The notes: a model not told the origin generated them from the sequence alone. A stretch of DNA of 64,000 nucleotides from JBHJHP01 sp042219825 (GCF_042219825.1 NZ_JBHJHQ010000001.1:434001-498000); one strand, 5' to 3'. Numbered from the stretch's first letter, positions 44,434 to 53,002 are shown. A program made the numbers and translations.

Positions 44434-45987
44434 ATGGAAAGAATGAAAAAAATTATTCGGATTATTTTATATTTAGTTGTAGCAGATATAAGTTATGTTA
44501 ATGCCCAAACTGATTCTTTAATTCGTTTCTCTGATCTAAAATACTACTCTGACTTTGAGAAAGATGCAATACGAGAATTTGTAAAGCTTAACAGTGATAC
44601 ATTTAACCTTTTTATGGCAATAGATGAAAAAATGACACCGGAGGATGCCGCCTGGAGAAGGGATATTTATTCAAGTGTTTTTGAAGATTTATACAATAGC
44701 AAGGTAGATACAAAAAAGATTAATAAAAAAATTAAACTCACATATTCTTATGTTCATGATAAATTCCTGAAAAAGTATAATGACAATGTCTTTTTCCCTG
44801 TAATCTTTCATACCGGTGTTTACAATTGTGTAACGGCTTCTATGTTGTATGCAATGATATTTGATCAGATGGGAATCCCATATAGTGTAAAAGCATCTTC
44901 CAATCATGTCTATCTTGTTGCGAATCCGGGACCTAAATCAATAGTCATAGAAACTACTAATCCCGGATTTGAACAACAAATATTTACAGGGGAATTTAAG
45001 CAGCAGTATGTCAATTATTTGAGAACGTCAAAAATGATTAGTGAGTCAGAGTATAAAAATAAATCTGTGGAAGAGATCTTTGAGGAAAAATTTAACGAAG
45101 TAAGAGATGCTGAGTTTAGAAATTTGCCAGGTTTTCAGTATTATAATAAAGCTTTGATGAAGCTTCAAAATAATGAAACTAATGAAGCCTTGGATTTATG
45201 TCAGAAAGCGTACTTCTTTTATCCTGATAACCAGGTGAAAACATTGCTAAATACTTGTTTGTTATTTTATCTCGAGAAATGCAATTTTGATAAAGTATCT
45301 GATATAGACTATTTGGCACAACTTTCCAGATTTGAAAATACTGATCAGGATGCTATTGTTGGTATCTTTAATAATATCATATATAATCATTTGCAATATA
45401 CTGGTAGAGAGCCTTTATGTGATTCTTTAAATGTTAGATTAGTTAACCAAATTTCAGAAAAAAAATTGGCAGATGAATTAAGTTTCACATATAATCTGCA
45501 AATGGCTTATCGTTTTCAAAATTCTGATAAAATAGAAAAATATGTAGCTAATGCACTTGATATTAAAGGGAATCATCGTGACGCAAGAATAATGATGGAA
45601 AATTATATAAACAGAAAACTTTATAATATTAATAATTCGGATGTACTGTTGGATACTCTAGGCCAGTTAATTAAAAGGTATGACAATGAATTACTTAATC
45701 CAATTTTACATGATCATAAGCTTCGGGCATATTTGCAAAAAGCAAATGACGCATTTGGACAAAGAAGAATTACAGAAGGAAATAAATACCTCCTATTATT
45801 TGAAAAGGAAAGCGAGAAACCTGTAAAGAGTAAAATGCTTATTCCGCTTGTTGAAAATACATACAGAACAGTCGCGGTTTATTATTTTTATAAAGGGAAT
45901 AAATTTAAAGCTGAGTCGTATATAGACAGAGGCCTGGATTTTGTCCCTCATAGCAGGCTAATACAGTCAGCAGTTTATTCAAACTAA
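44434..45987 (+). CDS. Exported transglutaminase-like protein with helical-repeat C-terminus
   Basis: 517 aa from ATG at 44434; another ATG lies at 44443 and either gives a signal peptide ending VNAQ. Residues about 110-220 hold a papain-like transglutaminase core: VYNCVTASMLYAMIFDQMG with Cys, then SSNHVYLVANPG with His and IVIETTNPGF with Glu as third residue, like SirB1/DUF transglutaminase relatives. The rest is helical with TPR-like repeats (FYFYPDNQ, KGNKFKAESYIDRGLDFVPHS). Function unknown; it may process peptides or cap envelope proteins. It is bracketed by two near-identical hairpins. Confidence 0.6.
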   Translation: MERMKKIIRIILYLVVADISYVNAQTDSLIRFSDLKYYSDFEKDAIREFVKLNSDTFNLFMAIDEKMTPEDAAWRRDIYSSVFEDLYNSKVDTKKINKKIKLTYSYVHDKFLKKYNDNVFFPVIFHTGVYNCVTASMLYAMIFDQMGIPYSVKASSNHVYLVANPGPKSIVIETTNPGFEQQIFTGEFKQQYVNYLRTSKMISESEYKNKSVEEIFEEKFNEVRDAEFRNLPGFQYYNKALMKLQNNETNEALDLCQKAYFFYPDNQVKTLLNTCLLFYLEKCNFDKVSDIDYLAQLSRFENTDQDAIVGIFNNIIYNHLQYTGREPLCDSLNVRLVNQISEKKLADELSFTYNLQMAYRFQNSDKIEKYVANALDIKGNHRDARIMMENYINRKLYNINNSDVLLDTLGQLIKRYDNELLNPILHDHKLRAYLQKANDAFGQRRITEGNKYLLLFEKESEKPVKSKMLIPLVENTYRTVAVYYFYKGNKFKAESYIDRGLDFVPHSRLIQSAVYSN

Positions 45988-45998
45988 AATCTAAGATA

Positions 45999-46037
45999 TA
46001 TCAGGGGCTGACACTTTTAATTATGTTCAGCCCCTGA
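45999..46037. terminator. Hairpin terminator, copy B
   Basis: TCAGGGGCTGA (46001-46011) and TCAGCCCCTGA (46027-46037) are exact reverse complements with a 15-base loop. It can serve both the plus-strand gene ending at 45987 and the minus-strand cytolysin-like gene ending at 46066. It is a near duplicate of copy A. Confidence 0.75.
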
Positions 46038-46065
46038 GTTCTACTACATCACGATAATATTATGT

Positions 46066-47652
46066 TTATATTCGCTTTGTTGCCTTCACGCTAAGGATAA
46101 ACGTCACATCCATATAGCTTGAGCCGGAACCGTAATTATTTATGAAGTAAGTGTATGAACCTGGGCCAATAATATTGATCAATGGCACATAATAATAGCT
46201 TACACCAAGGTCTTCATCTGCATTTGGCCACAGATCACTTTCTTTAACATTCAACCGGATTACAATTTTATCGCTGCTTTTTAGGTTGTAATACGTGCGG
46301 TTTGTGGTTGAGTTATTTGTAAATGTATGTGTTTGGTCTTTGCCAAGGCTCAAATAAGTTCCTCCGGATGACACATTCCAGTTAAAATGATAATTGGAAG
46401 GATTGCTGTTAGCCCATGTTTTCACAGTACCGTACAGTTCATTATTGTCTGAGGCACCATCACTGAACTGGGGTTTCATTTTATACAAACGCACTGAAAT
46501 ATCATATCGAAGGTTATCGGTTCTTGGAATAGCTGTTCTTACCGGATAAGATGCTGCAAACACAACTTTAGCAATGGTGTTGTCGTCGATATACCGGAGT
46601 TTATACGAGACAGGAGCGCCGGGAGAAGATTTGGAATAATTGCCACCCTGAACAATATATTTCTTAAAATCTGCAAAACTGTTGATTGCCGCACTGGCAT
46701 CTGCCCCTGAACCTCCAAGTATATAAACTTTTATGGTTGATTTTGAACTTAGTTTTTCAAAATCAGCCGAGGCATCTGCTTCCACATCGCCGTAAGATCC
46801 TTCAAGGTAGGTATGGACTTCCGTTTCTGACAGTTCTGATTCTACGGTGTAAATGGCCATACGACCAAAGGTTACAGTAGAAATGTACATGGGCATTAAA
46901 GATCCGTATGCGCCGGAGTTCGGTGCCTCATCAATCAGATCAGACGGAGAGGAGGGCAAATCCATATCCAGAGTATAATAATTCTGGATGAACTTAGCCA
47001 CCACACGGGACCGAATCTTTGTATTTGAAAAATCAAAACTTCCGTAAATATCATTTAACCCTGACTGATAACTTGCATGGAGGGCCATATCCATTTGTTC
47101 ACGGTTATATACATTTTCAACGGTGAACCCGAGATTGGCCGGTGGCACATCGTATTCCTGATTCATCAGACTGTTTACTGCCTCACGTACGGTACTTAAC
47201 TTCGGATCATCGACTTTTACCGAAACTGTACCGGAACCTTGCAATGAAGTGGAAATAGTGATAGGTTTCCGTTTTACAGAAATAGGTACGTAACTGCCAT
47301 CCATAATACTTTCACCTTTAATCAGGGCTCCCGGATAAATTACGTCGGTCTGCGGGTTTAGTACAATCTGCTCATCATATCCTTCTGCCGCCGAATAATA
47401 ATCGATGGTATAGTCGTATTCCAAATCCTGTTCGGATGAAGTACTATCTATCTCTGCAGACTTCTCTGCAGGAAATTCAACCGGTGGCAAACTCAACATG
47501 GTATCGTTGATCTCCGCACTGAAATCGGTATTCTTTTGGCATCCGTTCAGTAATAACAGCCACGGAATAACCAACAAATACATTAGTAAGTACACTTGTT
47601 TAGAAGTGTTGTAATCCTTTTTGCCTTGTCCAAGGGAAAAATCTCTTTTCAT
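46066..47652 (-). CDS. Cholesterol-dependent-cytolysin-like lipoprotein
   Basis: 528 aa with a lipoprotein signal (WLLLLNGC, cysteine 38). The body aligns in order with thiol-activated cytolysins such as perfringolysin: NPQTDVIYPGAL (99-110), SVKRKPITIST, VKVDDPKLSTVREAVNSL, KFIQNYYTLDMDLPSSPSDL, YISTVTFGRMAIYTVES, VYILGGSGADAS with the conserved Gly-Gly hinge (about 313-314), FADFKKYIVQGGNYSKSSPG and VSYKLRYIDDNTIAKV. The C-terminal beta-sandwich is present but the tryptophan-rich undecapeptide (ECTGLAWEWWR in classic toxins) and the cholesterol-binding Thr-Leu pair are missing. It fits the CDC-like proteins described from Bacteroidota. No partner gene is visible nearby. Upstream -7 box and direct repeats are annotated separately. 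Confidence 0.85.
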   Translation of the reverse strand: MKRDFSLGQGKKDYNTSKQVYLLMYLLVIPWLLLLNGCQKNTDFSAEINDTMLSLPPVEFPAEKSAEIDSTSSEQDLEYDYTIDYYSAAEGYDEQIVLNPQTDVIYPGALIKGESIMDGSYVPISVKRKPITISTSLQGSGTVSVKVDDPKLSTVREAVNSLMNQEYDVPPANLGFTVENVYNREQMDMALHASYQSGLNDIYGSFDFSNTKIRSRVVAKFIQNYYTLDMDLPSSPSDLIDEAPNSGAYGSLMPMYISTVTFGRMAIYTVESELSETEVHTYLEGSYGDVEADASADFEKLSSKSTIKVYILGGSGADASAAINSFADFKKYIVQGGNYSKSSPGAPVSYKLRYIDDNTIAKVVFAASYPVRTAIPRTDNLRYDISVRLYKMKPQFSDGASDNNELYGTVKTWANSNPSNYHFNWNVSSGGTYLSLGKDQTHTFTNNSTTNRTYYNLKSSDKIVIRLNVKESDLWPNADEDLGVSYYYVPLINIIGPGSYTYFINNYGSGSSYMDVTFILSVKATKRI

Positions 47653-47678
47653 GATGTTGGATTTAAAAATTGATAATA

Positions 47679-47686
47679 CAAATATA
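47679..47686 (-). promoter_or_regulatory. Candidate -7 box of the cytolysin-like gene (TATATTTG)
   Basis: On the minus strand TATATTTG fits TAnnTTTG, 26 bases before the start at 47652. A TTG lies 13 bases upstream, shorter than usual. Confidence 0.5.
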
Positions 47687-47716
47687 GCTTATTAAGACTC
47701 AATAAGAATTAATGCC

Positions 47717-47748
47717 ATGTTGCATTTCATTAAACTTATGTTGCATTT
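47717..47748. promoter_or_regulatory. Two perfect 11-bp direct repeats spaced by 21 bp
   Basis: ATGTTGCATTT occurs at 47717-47727 and 47738-47748, start to start 21 bases, i.e. two helical turns, between the divergent cytolysin-like and SnoaL-like genes. They lie about 30-60 bases upstream of the cytolysin -7 box, the place of an activator site. LytTR-type regulators use such layouts, but the binding protein is unknown. Confidence 0.5.
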
Positions 47749-47831
47749 GAATCAAATAAGTGTACCCACTGTCCACTTTGAAACTATTCAGGTTTGATTT
47801 GTTTAATAAAAAGACGTTAAACAAAACTGGT

Positions 47832-48209
47832 ATGATTGAAAACAAAAACAAGGCAAATGCTATATCATTTTACAGGATGGCATTTAATGGTGATCCGGAA
47901 ACAGCAGTTAAACTCTATGTGGGTGAAAGGTATATTCAGCACAATCCTGTAGTGGAAGATGGACCGGAAGGCTTTATCAGGTATTTTAATCGAATGAAGA
48001 AGGAATATCCGGAAAAGTCAGTCAGTTTTTTACGAAGTGTGGTTGAAGGTAACCTCGTTGCACTCCACACGCATCAGGTGTGGCCGGGCAATGAAGAATA
48101 TATTACAATGGATTTCTTTAGGTTTGATGAAAAGGGAAAGATAGTGGAACATTGGGACTCTATTCAGCTGATGCCTAAGGAATCTTCAAATAATAACGGG
48201 ATGTGCTGA
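47832..48209 (+). CDS. SnoaL-like/NTF2-fold small protein
   Basis: 125 aa from ATG at 47832 (MIENKNKANAISFYRMAFNG); earlier frame to 47760 is not family-like. NTF2-like cone fold of the SnoaL-type polyketide cyclase group: SFYRMAFNGDPETAVKLYVGERYIQHNPVVEDGP, HTHQVWPGNEEYITMDFFRFDEKGKIVEHWDSIQ. The family includes isomerases, hydrolases and many proteins of unknown role. Divergent from the cytolysin-like gene, sharing its upstream region. Confidence 0.85.
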   Translation: MIENKNKANAISFYRMAFNGDPETAVKLYVGERYIQHNPVVEDGPEGFIRYFNRMKKEYPEKSVSFLRSVVEGNLVALHTHQVWPGNEEYITMDFFRFDEKGKIVEHWDSIQLMPKESSNNNGMC

Positions 48210-48336
48210 TTCTTTCGGTTTTAAAAAATTATAACATCTGCTTTTTAGGAATTATGGTAAAATAACGCAAAATTTGTATGTCATTTCATATGCTGGATGT
48301 GGATTGTCATTTAAAGACCAGTAAAATTATTTTACG

Positions 48337-48954
48337 ATGGAAGTATTTAACCTTAATCTCTTTTTAAGTTGCCTCGTCGCATTTTTTGCCTTAGTCAATC
48401 CTATTCATAAGGTTTTTGTGATCAATACACTGCAAAACCAGTTTGATCATCAATCTATTAAGTATATTGCTATAAAGGCAACAATTACGGCACTAATCAT
48501 CTTGTTATTTTTTCTGGCATTGGGGCAGTTTGTATTCAATTATGTTTTTCATATTCAGTTGTATGCCTTTCAGATTACCTGTGGTGTTGTTTTGTTTTAT
48601 AATGGAATTCAGGGCCTGCAACGTGGTGAATTCATCAAACTGGATAAGAATATTTCTATAAAGGATATTACCGCGGTTCCTATCGCATTACCTATGATTG
48701 CAGGACCAGCCACCATAACAGCTGCCGTTACCTTTCCTGCTCACTACGGATATATGGTTACCATAATTTCAATCGTTGCAGCGTTAGTTATAAATTTCTT
48801 CTTTATGCACTATGCACGTAAGATTGGTAATGGATTAAACCGGCTTAACCTTATGAATTCATTGATTCGAATCTTTGGGCTGATTGTCGCTACGATTGGT
48901 GTACAAATGGTGTTAACCGGAGTTGGTGTCTTTATTGAACAGCTGAATGTCTAA
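48337..48954 (+). CDS. MarC family integral membrane protein
   Basis: 205 aa with about six membrane helices. MarC family signs: NLFLSCLVAFFALVNPIHKVFVINTL at the start, ITAVPIALPMIAGPATITAAVTF in the middle, NSLIRIFGLIVATIGVQMVLTGV near the end. The name recalls the E. coli mar locus, but the family has no proven antibiotic role. Function unknown. Not linked to neighbours by overlap. Confidence 0.9.
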   Translation: MEVFNLNLFLSCLVAFFALVNPIHKVFVINTLQNQFDHQSIKYIAIKATITALIILLFFLALGQFVFNYVFHIQLYAFQITCGVVLFYNGIQGLQRGEFIKLDKNISIKDITAVPIALPMIAGPATITAAVTFPAHYGYMVTIISIVAALVINFFFMHYARKIGNGLNRLNLMNSLIRIFGLIVATIGVQMVLTGVGVFIEQLNV

Positions 48955-48967
48955 AACCGGTACTAAT

Positions 48968-49240
48968 TTATTTTCTGAATGGATTTAAGCTTACAATGTA
49001 TTTCCTTCCCACGAACTGTCCCATAAAAAATGCCGATACCAGAACCGGATACGTGACAAACGCAAACCCCACACCGCTATAAATACGCATCAATACTATG
49101 GCCGGGATTGGCAGATGAATAAACAGAAACCATTTAAATGAATATTTTTTTGTATTTCTACGCCAGAAACCGAATGGAAGATTAAGGATAAATACGGCTA
49201 ATGCCAGTAAAAAGAGAACGGTATAGTTAGTTGTTTGCAT
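48968..49240 (-). CDS. Small hydrophobic membrane protein, unknown
   Basis: 90 aa from ATG at 49240 (MQTTNYTVLFLLALAVFILNLPFGFWRRN), with about three membrane segments and a basic C-terminus (GRKYIVSLNPFRK). It overlaps the end of the OhrR-like gene by 14 bases and is likely co-transcribed with it and glutathione peroxidase. No family recognised. Confidence 0.6.
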   Translation of the reverse strand: MQTTNYTVLFLLALAVFILNLPFGFWRRNTKKYSFKWFLFIHLPIPAIVLMRIYSGVGFAFVTYPVLVSAFFMGQFVGRKYIVSLNPFRK

Positions 49241-49691
49241 GTAATGTTTGTTTTTTCGAAAGTACTTCAATGACCTGGTAAAGTTTATTTTTCAAATCTA
49301 TCAATTCTTCAATATTGATCAAAGAAATATCGGTGTCAGCTACAAGTTTTTCAGGAATTTCGGCTGCTTCTTCCATCATAAATTTTCCTTTCGAGGTAAG
49401 CTTCACAATGACTTTCCGTTCATCCTGAATTGCTTTTTGTCTCGTAAGTAAACCCATAACTTCCATGCGCTTTAATAATGGTGTTAAAGTGTTTGTTTTC
49501 AATATGAGCTTCGATCCGATTTCATTTACCGTTAATCCATCCTGTTCCCATAATGTCATCAAAACAAGATATTGTGGATAAGTAATGCCAAGTTTATCCA
49601 GATAAGGCTGATATTCCCTTATAATTAGCCTTGAGGCTGCATATACAGGAAAGCATATCTGGTTACTTAATTTTAGTTGTTCGTATTTCAT
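49227..49691 (-). CDS. MarR family regulator, OhrR-type
   Basis: 154 aa from ATG at 49691 (another ATG directly before it, and a third at 49718, are possible). SNQICFPVYAASRLIIREYQP with Cys at about 13 matches OhrR, where this cysteine is oxidised by organic hydroperoxides, releasing DNA. The winged helix LTVNEIGSKLILKTNTLTPLLKRMEVMGLLTRQ is clear. It lies downstream of glutathione peroxidase on the same strand, a fitting partner, and likely controls a peroxide response. An ohr gene is not visible here. Confidence 0.9.
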   Translation of the reverse strand: MKYEQLKLSNQICFPVYAASRLIIREYQPYLDKLGITYPQYLVLMTLWEQDGLTVNEIGSKLILKTNTLTPLLKRMEVMGLLTRQKAIQDERKVIVKLTSKGKFMMEEAAEIPEKLVADTDISLINIEELIDLKNKLYQVIEVLSKKQTLHANN

Positions 49692-49756
49692 CATGAATTT
49701 ATAACGCTGTGCGTGCAAAAATATCAGTTTAATCTGAAATCAATCAGCTTAATATG

Positions 49757-50239
49757 CTATTTCAGCATCTTTTCAATGTATGGCTCTATCTTTTCCGGCT
49801 TCGTTACCGGTGCAAAACGTTTCACAGGTTTGCCATCCTTGTCAATCAAAAATTTTGTAAAGTTCCATTTGATTTTACTGCCCAAAACGCTTCCCAGTTC
49901 TGATTTCAGATATTTGTACAACGGATGTGCATTGTCCCCATTAACGTCAATTTTTGAAAACATTGGAAATGTTACCCCATAGTTTACCATACAACCTTCG
50001 GCAATAGACTTTTCGTCACCTGGTTCCTGGTTGGCAAACTGATTACAGGGAAATCCAAGGATTACAAGACCCTGCTCCCGGTATTTTTCATACATTTTTT
50101 CCAGACCTTCGTACTGAGGTGTGAACCCACATTTGCTGGCTGTATTGACCACCAAAACAGTCTTGCCTTTGTAACTGTCCATTGAAATCTCTTTCCCCTG
50201 AAGGCTTTTTGCTTTGAAATCATAAAATTTTGAGTCCAT
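49757..50239 (-). CDS. Glutathione peroxidase family protein
   Basis: 160 aa, typical length. KTVLVVNTASKCGFTPQYEGLE gives the peroxidatic cysteine (near 36), not selenocysteine; GFPCNQFANQEPGDEKSI gives the second cysteine and Gln, and KWNFTKFLIDKDGKPVKRF gives Trp-Asn-Phe. It reduces peroxides, probably with thioredoxin rather than glutathione in this phylum. First gene of a likely unit with OhrR and the small membrane protein; 65 bases separate it from ohrR. Confidence 0.95.
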   Translation of the reverse strand: MDSKFYDFKAKSLQGKEISMDSYKGKTVLVVNTASKCGFTPQYEGLEKMYEKYREQGLVILGFPCNQFANQEPGDEKSIAEGCMVNYGVTFPMFSKIDVNGDNAHPLYKYLKSELGSVLGSKIKWNFTKFLIDKDGKPVKRFAPVTKPEKIEPYIEKMLK

Positions 50240-50268
50240 TTTTGAGATTGTTTTAAATTATGTCGTTT

Positions 50269-50308
50269 GCGATTCAAATATATGATGTTATTTTAAATCG
50301 CGTGCGAT
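50269..50308. promoter_or_regulatory. Candidate -7 box and GCGAT inverted motif upstream of glutathione peroxidase
   Basis: On the minus strand TATATTTG (50275-50282) fits TAnnTTTG. GCGATT at 50269-50274 and AATCGC at 50296-50301 flank it as an inverted pair, and a third GCGAT at 50304-50308 forms ATCGC-GT-GCGAT with the second. This is a possible operator, for example for the OhrR-like regulator. Confidence 0.35.
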
Positions 50309-50441
50309 ATAATAAATCTTTTTATAAACTTTTAAGAGTTGTTATAGGATCCCTGAACGATTTGATTCCTAAAAGGAAAACACTTAAATTTAAAAGAATT
50401 GGTTTTCAACATAATTCTCAGAATTTAAAGATATATATTAT

Positions 50442-51473
50442 ATGAAAGCATGGGTTATTGACAGAATTACTGATCTGACAAAAGATGATAAACCACTGAA
50501 AATAATTGAAATGCAGGTTCCTGAGCCTAAACCGGGCGAGGTTTTGCTAAAAGTAAAGGTATGTGGAATTTGTCATACAGAGATTGATGAAATTGAGGGG
50601 CGTACTGCACCTCCTGAATTTCCTGTTGTTCCCGGGCACCAGATTGTTGGAACTGTTGAGAAACATTTGGGATCAAGAAAGGACATTAAAACAGGTGACA
50701 GAGTCGGTGTTGGATGGATCTTTTCCGCCTGTGGTCATTGTGAATTTTGCAGAACCGGAAATGAAAACCTGTGTACAGAATTTCTGGCAACAGGGCGTGA
50801 CCGGAATGGCGGTTATGCAGAATATGTGACTATACCGGAACAGAGTGTTCATAAGATTCCGGATCACTTGACCAATGTAGAGGCAGCACCCTTGTTATGT
50901 GCCGGCGCAATTGGCTTCAGATCGATGGCGTTGAGTAATCTAAAGAATGGTGATCTTATAGGTCTTACGGGGTTTGGTGCTTCGGCACATCTTGTATTAA
51001 AAATGATTCTGAATCAGTATCCGGAGTCAGATGTATATGTGTTTGCGCGGAACCCAAATGAACGAAAATTTGCCATGGAACTTGGCTGTAAATGGGCTGG
51101 CGATACGGATGATAATCCTCCAGAGAAACTACATGCAATTATTGATACCACACCAGTGTGGAGACCTGTATTATCTGCAATGGAAAGACTGAGGCCGGGA
51201 GGGAGGTTGGTTATCAATGCAATAAGAAAAGAGGATTATGATGTTAATCTGATGCGTAAAATCAGTTACGAAAAGCATCTCTGGATGGAAAAGGAGATAA
51301 AATCTGTCGCTAATGTGGCGGGAACAGATATAGAAGAGATTCTTAAAATCGCGGCAACAATTCCCCTAAAAGCGGAAGTTACAAGCTACAGTTTTGAAAA
51401 GGCCAATGAGGCTCTGCTGGATATTAAGCGTCAAAAAATTAAAGGTGCAAAAGTTTTAGTTGTATCGGATTAA
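50442..51473 (+). CDS. Zinc-dependent alcohol dehydrogenase
   Basis: 343 aa. GroES-like N-terminus with catalytic zinc residues in VCGICHTEIDEIEG and FPVVPGHQIVGTV, structural zinc in SACGHCEFCRTGNENLC (about 97-111), and a Rossmann domain with GLTGFGASAHLVLKM, a slightly unusual coenzyme loop seen in the AdhA-like zinc alcohol dehydrogenases. It oxidises or reduces alcohols/aldehydes with NAD(P)H. Divergent from glutathione peroxidase. A short hairpin follows at 51489. Confidence 0.9.
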   Translation: MKAWVIDRITDLTKDDKPLKIIEMQVPEPKPGEVLLKVKVCGICHTEIDEIEGRTAPPEFPVVPGHQIVGTVEKHLGSRKDIKTGDRVGVGWIFSACGHCEFCRTGNENLCTEFLATGRDRNGGYAEYVTIPEQSVHKIPDHLTNVEAAPLLCAGAIGFRSMALSNLKNGDLIGLTGFGASAHLVLKMILNQYPESDVYVFARNPNERKFAMELGCKWAGDTDDNPPEKLHAIIDTTPVWRPVLSAMERLRPGGRLVINAIRKEDYDVNLMRKISYEKHLWMEKEIKSVANVAGTDIEEILKIAATIPLKAEVTSYSFEKANEALLDIKRQKIKGAKVLVVSD

Positions 51474-51488
51474 TATAAGTTATGTATA

Positions 51489-51502
51489 GCTGAAAGTTCA
51501 GC
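51489..51502 (+). terminator. Short hairpin after the alcohol dehydrogenase
   Basis: GCTGAA-AG-TTCAGC followed by an AT-rich run. It resembles the right end (GTTCAGCCAT) of the duplicated hairpins at 44.2 and 46.0 kb. Weak terminator. Confidence 0.4.
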
Positions 51503-51560
51503 CATTTATTTAAACATTATCGCTTAAAATTCACTACCTTGGGAACCCAAATTGATGTTT

Positions 51561-51950
51561 ATGAACAAACAGATTATCGCAACTGAAAAAGCCCCTGAGG
51601 CAATTGGGCCTTATTCACAGGCCGTTAAAGCCGGAAATATGATTTTTACGTCGGGACAAATCGGCCTTGATCCAAAAACAATGACCGTTGTTGAAGGTGG
51701 GATTGAGTCCCAGACAAAACAGGTTATGACAAATCTTGGTGAAGTATTGGAAGCTGCAGGAACCGGATTTAATGATGTGGTGAAAACTACCTGTTATCTG
51801 TCTGATATGGATAATTTTAAAGCTTTTAATGGGGTATATGCATCTTTTTTTGATGCGGCAATTGCTCCGGCCAGAGCAACGGTTGCTGTTAAAACGCTTC
51901 CTTTGGGTGTTCTGGTGGAAGTGGATGCAGTTGCTGTTTTAAAGGATTAA
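51561..51950 (+). CDS. ridA: RidA family enamine/imine deaminase
   Basis: 129 aa from ATG at 51561 (MNKQIIATEKAPEAIGPYSQAV); an ATG two codons earlier is possible. Full RidA signature: GPYSQAVKAGNMIFTSGQIGLDP and the C-terminal IAPARATVAVKTLPLGVLVEVDAVA, with the substrate-binding arginine in PARA. It hydrolyses reactive 2-aminoacrylate and related imines released by PLP enzymes. Stands alone. Confidence 0.95.
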   Translation: MNKQIIATEKAPEAIGPYSQAVKAGNMIFTSGQIGLDPKTMTVVEGGIESQTKQVMTNLGEVLEAAGTGFNDVVKTTCYLSDMDNFKAFNGVYASFFDAAIAPARATVAVKTLPLGVLVEVDAVAVLKD

Positions 51951-52006
51951 AAGTGTAATGATCCCAAAAGAAAATATATTCACGCTATTACAACAAACTA
52001 TTAATT

Positions 52007-52996
52007 ATGGCACAAATTAATTTTAATGATTTAGGTTCTCAAAAGCCTGATGTAAAAAACGTTCTCAGGCTTATAAAGTATGGAATATCAGCGATTGTTA
52101 TAATCATATTGCTTTTAGGTACATTCTTTCAGATCAACACAGAGGAGGTTGGTGTGATCGTCCGGTTTGGAAAATATCAACGAACGGTGGAACCGGGATT
52201 GAATGTAAAGCTCCCGATTATAGATAAGCTTTACAAAGTACCTGTTGAGCGTCAGTTGAAACAGGAATTTGGATTCAGAACAGTGAAGGCTGATGTGCGC
52301 TCAACCTATACGCGATCCGGAGTGCGGGATGAAGCACTGATGCTCACAGGTGACCTTAACCTTGCCGATGTGGAATGGGTAGTTCAGTACAGGATCAATG
52401 ATCCTTACAATTATCTGTTTAAGGTTCGAAATCCGGAGACTACTTTGAGGGATATCTCAGAAGCTGCTATGCGCCAGGTTGTAGGAGACAGAACGGTTAA
52501 TGAAGTTCTGACCGTGGGTAGGACTGAAATTGCAAGCAAGGTGGAAGAACTGGTTCAGAAAATATGTACGGAATATTCTCTCGGATTTGAAATTGATCAG
52601 GTAGTTCTGCAGGATGTGAATCCGCCTGATCCTGTAAAAGATGCGTTCAATGAGGTAAATGAGGCTCAGCAGGAAAAAGAAACCCTGATTAACCAGGCGA
52701 AATCCGAATACAATAAAGTAATTCCAAAGGCCAAGGGACAGGCAGAAGAGACTATTCAGAAGGCAGAAGGATATGCTACAGCCAGGGTGAATAATTCCCA
52801 GGGTGATGTGGCTCGTTTTAATGCTTTATACTCTGAATATATTAAAGCACCTGAGGTTACAAAACGAAGGATATATCTTGAAACCATGCAGAATGTAATT
52901 CCAAAGCTTGGTAAAAAAATTATTACAGATGATGATGGCAATAATGTATTGCCGTTGTTACAAATGCAAATGTCTAATCCCCAACCTTCAAAATAA
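52007..52996 (+). CDS. hflK: HflK, band-7/prohibitin-fold regulator of FtsH
   Basis: 329 aa with one N-terminal membrane helix (about 25-45: ISAIVIIILLLGTFF) and the SPFH domain: NTEEVGVIVRFGKYQRTVEPGLNVKLP, then a helical coiled part (QEKETLINQAKSEYNKVIPKAKGQAEETIQKAEG). It forms a large periplasm-facing ring with HflC around the membrane protease FtsH. It ends 6 bases before hflC. Confidence 0.93.
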   Translation: MAQINFNDLGSQKPDVKNVLRLIKYGISAIVIIILLLGTFFQINTEEVGVIVRFGKYQRTVEPGLNVKLPIIDKLYKVPVERQLKQEFGFRTVKADVRSTYTRSGVRDEALMLTGDLNLADVEWVVQYRINDPYNYLFKVRNPETTLRDISEAAMRQVVGDRTVNEVLTVGRTEIASKVEELVQKICTEYSLGFEIDQVVLQDVNPPDPVKDAFNEVNEAQQEKETLINQAKSEYNKVIPKAKGQAEETIQKAEGYATARVNNSQGDVARFNALYSEYIKAPEVTKRRIYLETMQNVIPKLGKKIITDDDGNNVLPLLQMQMSNPQPSK

Positions 52997-53002
52997 GTAG
53001 CC

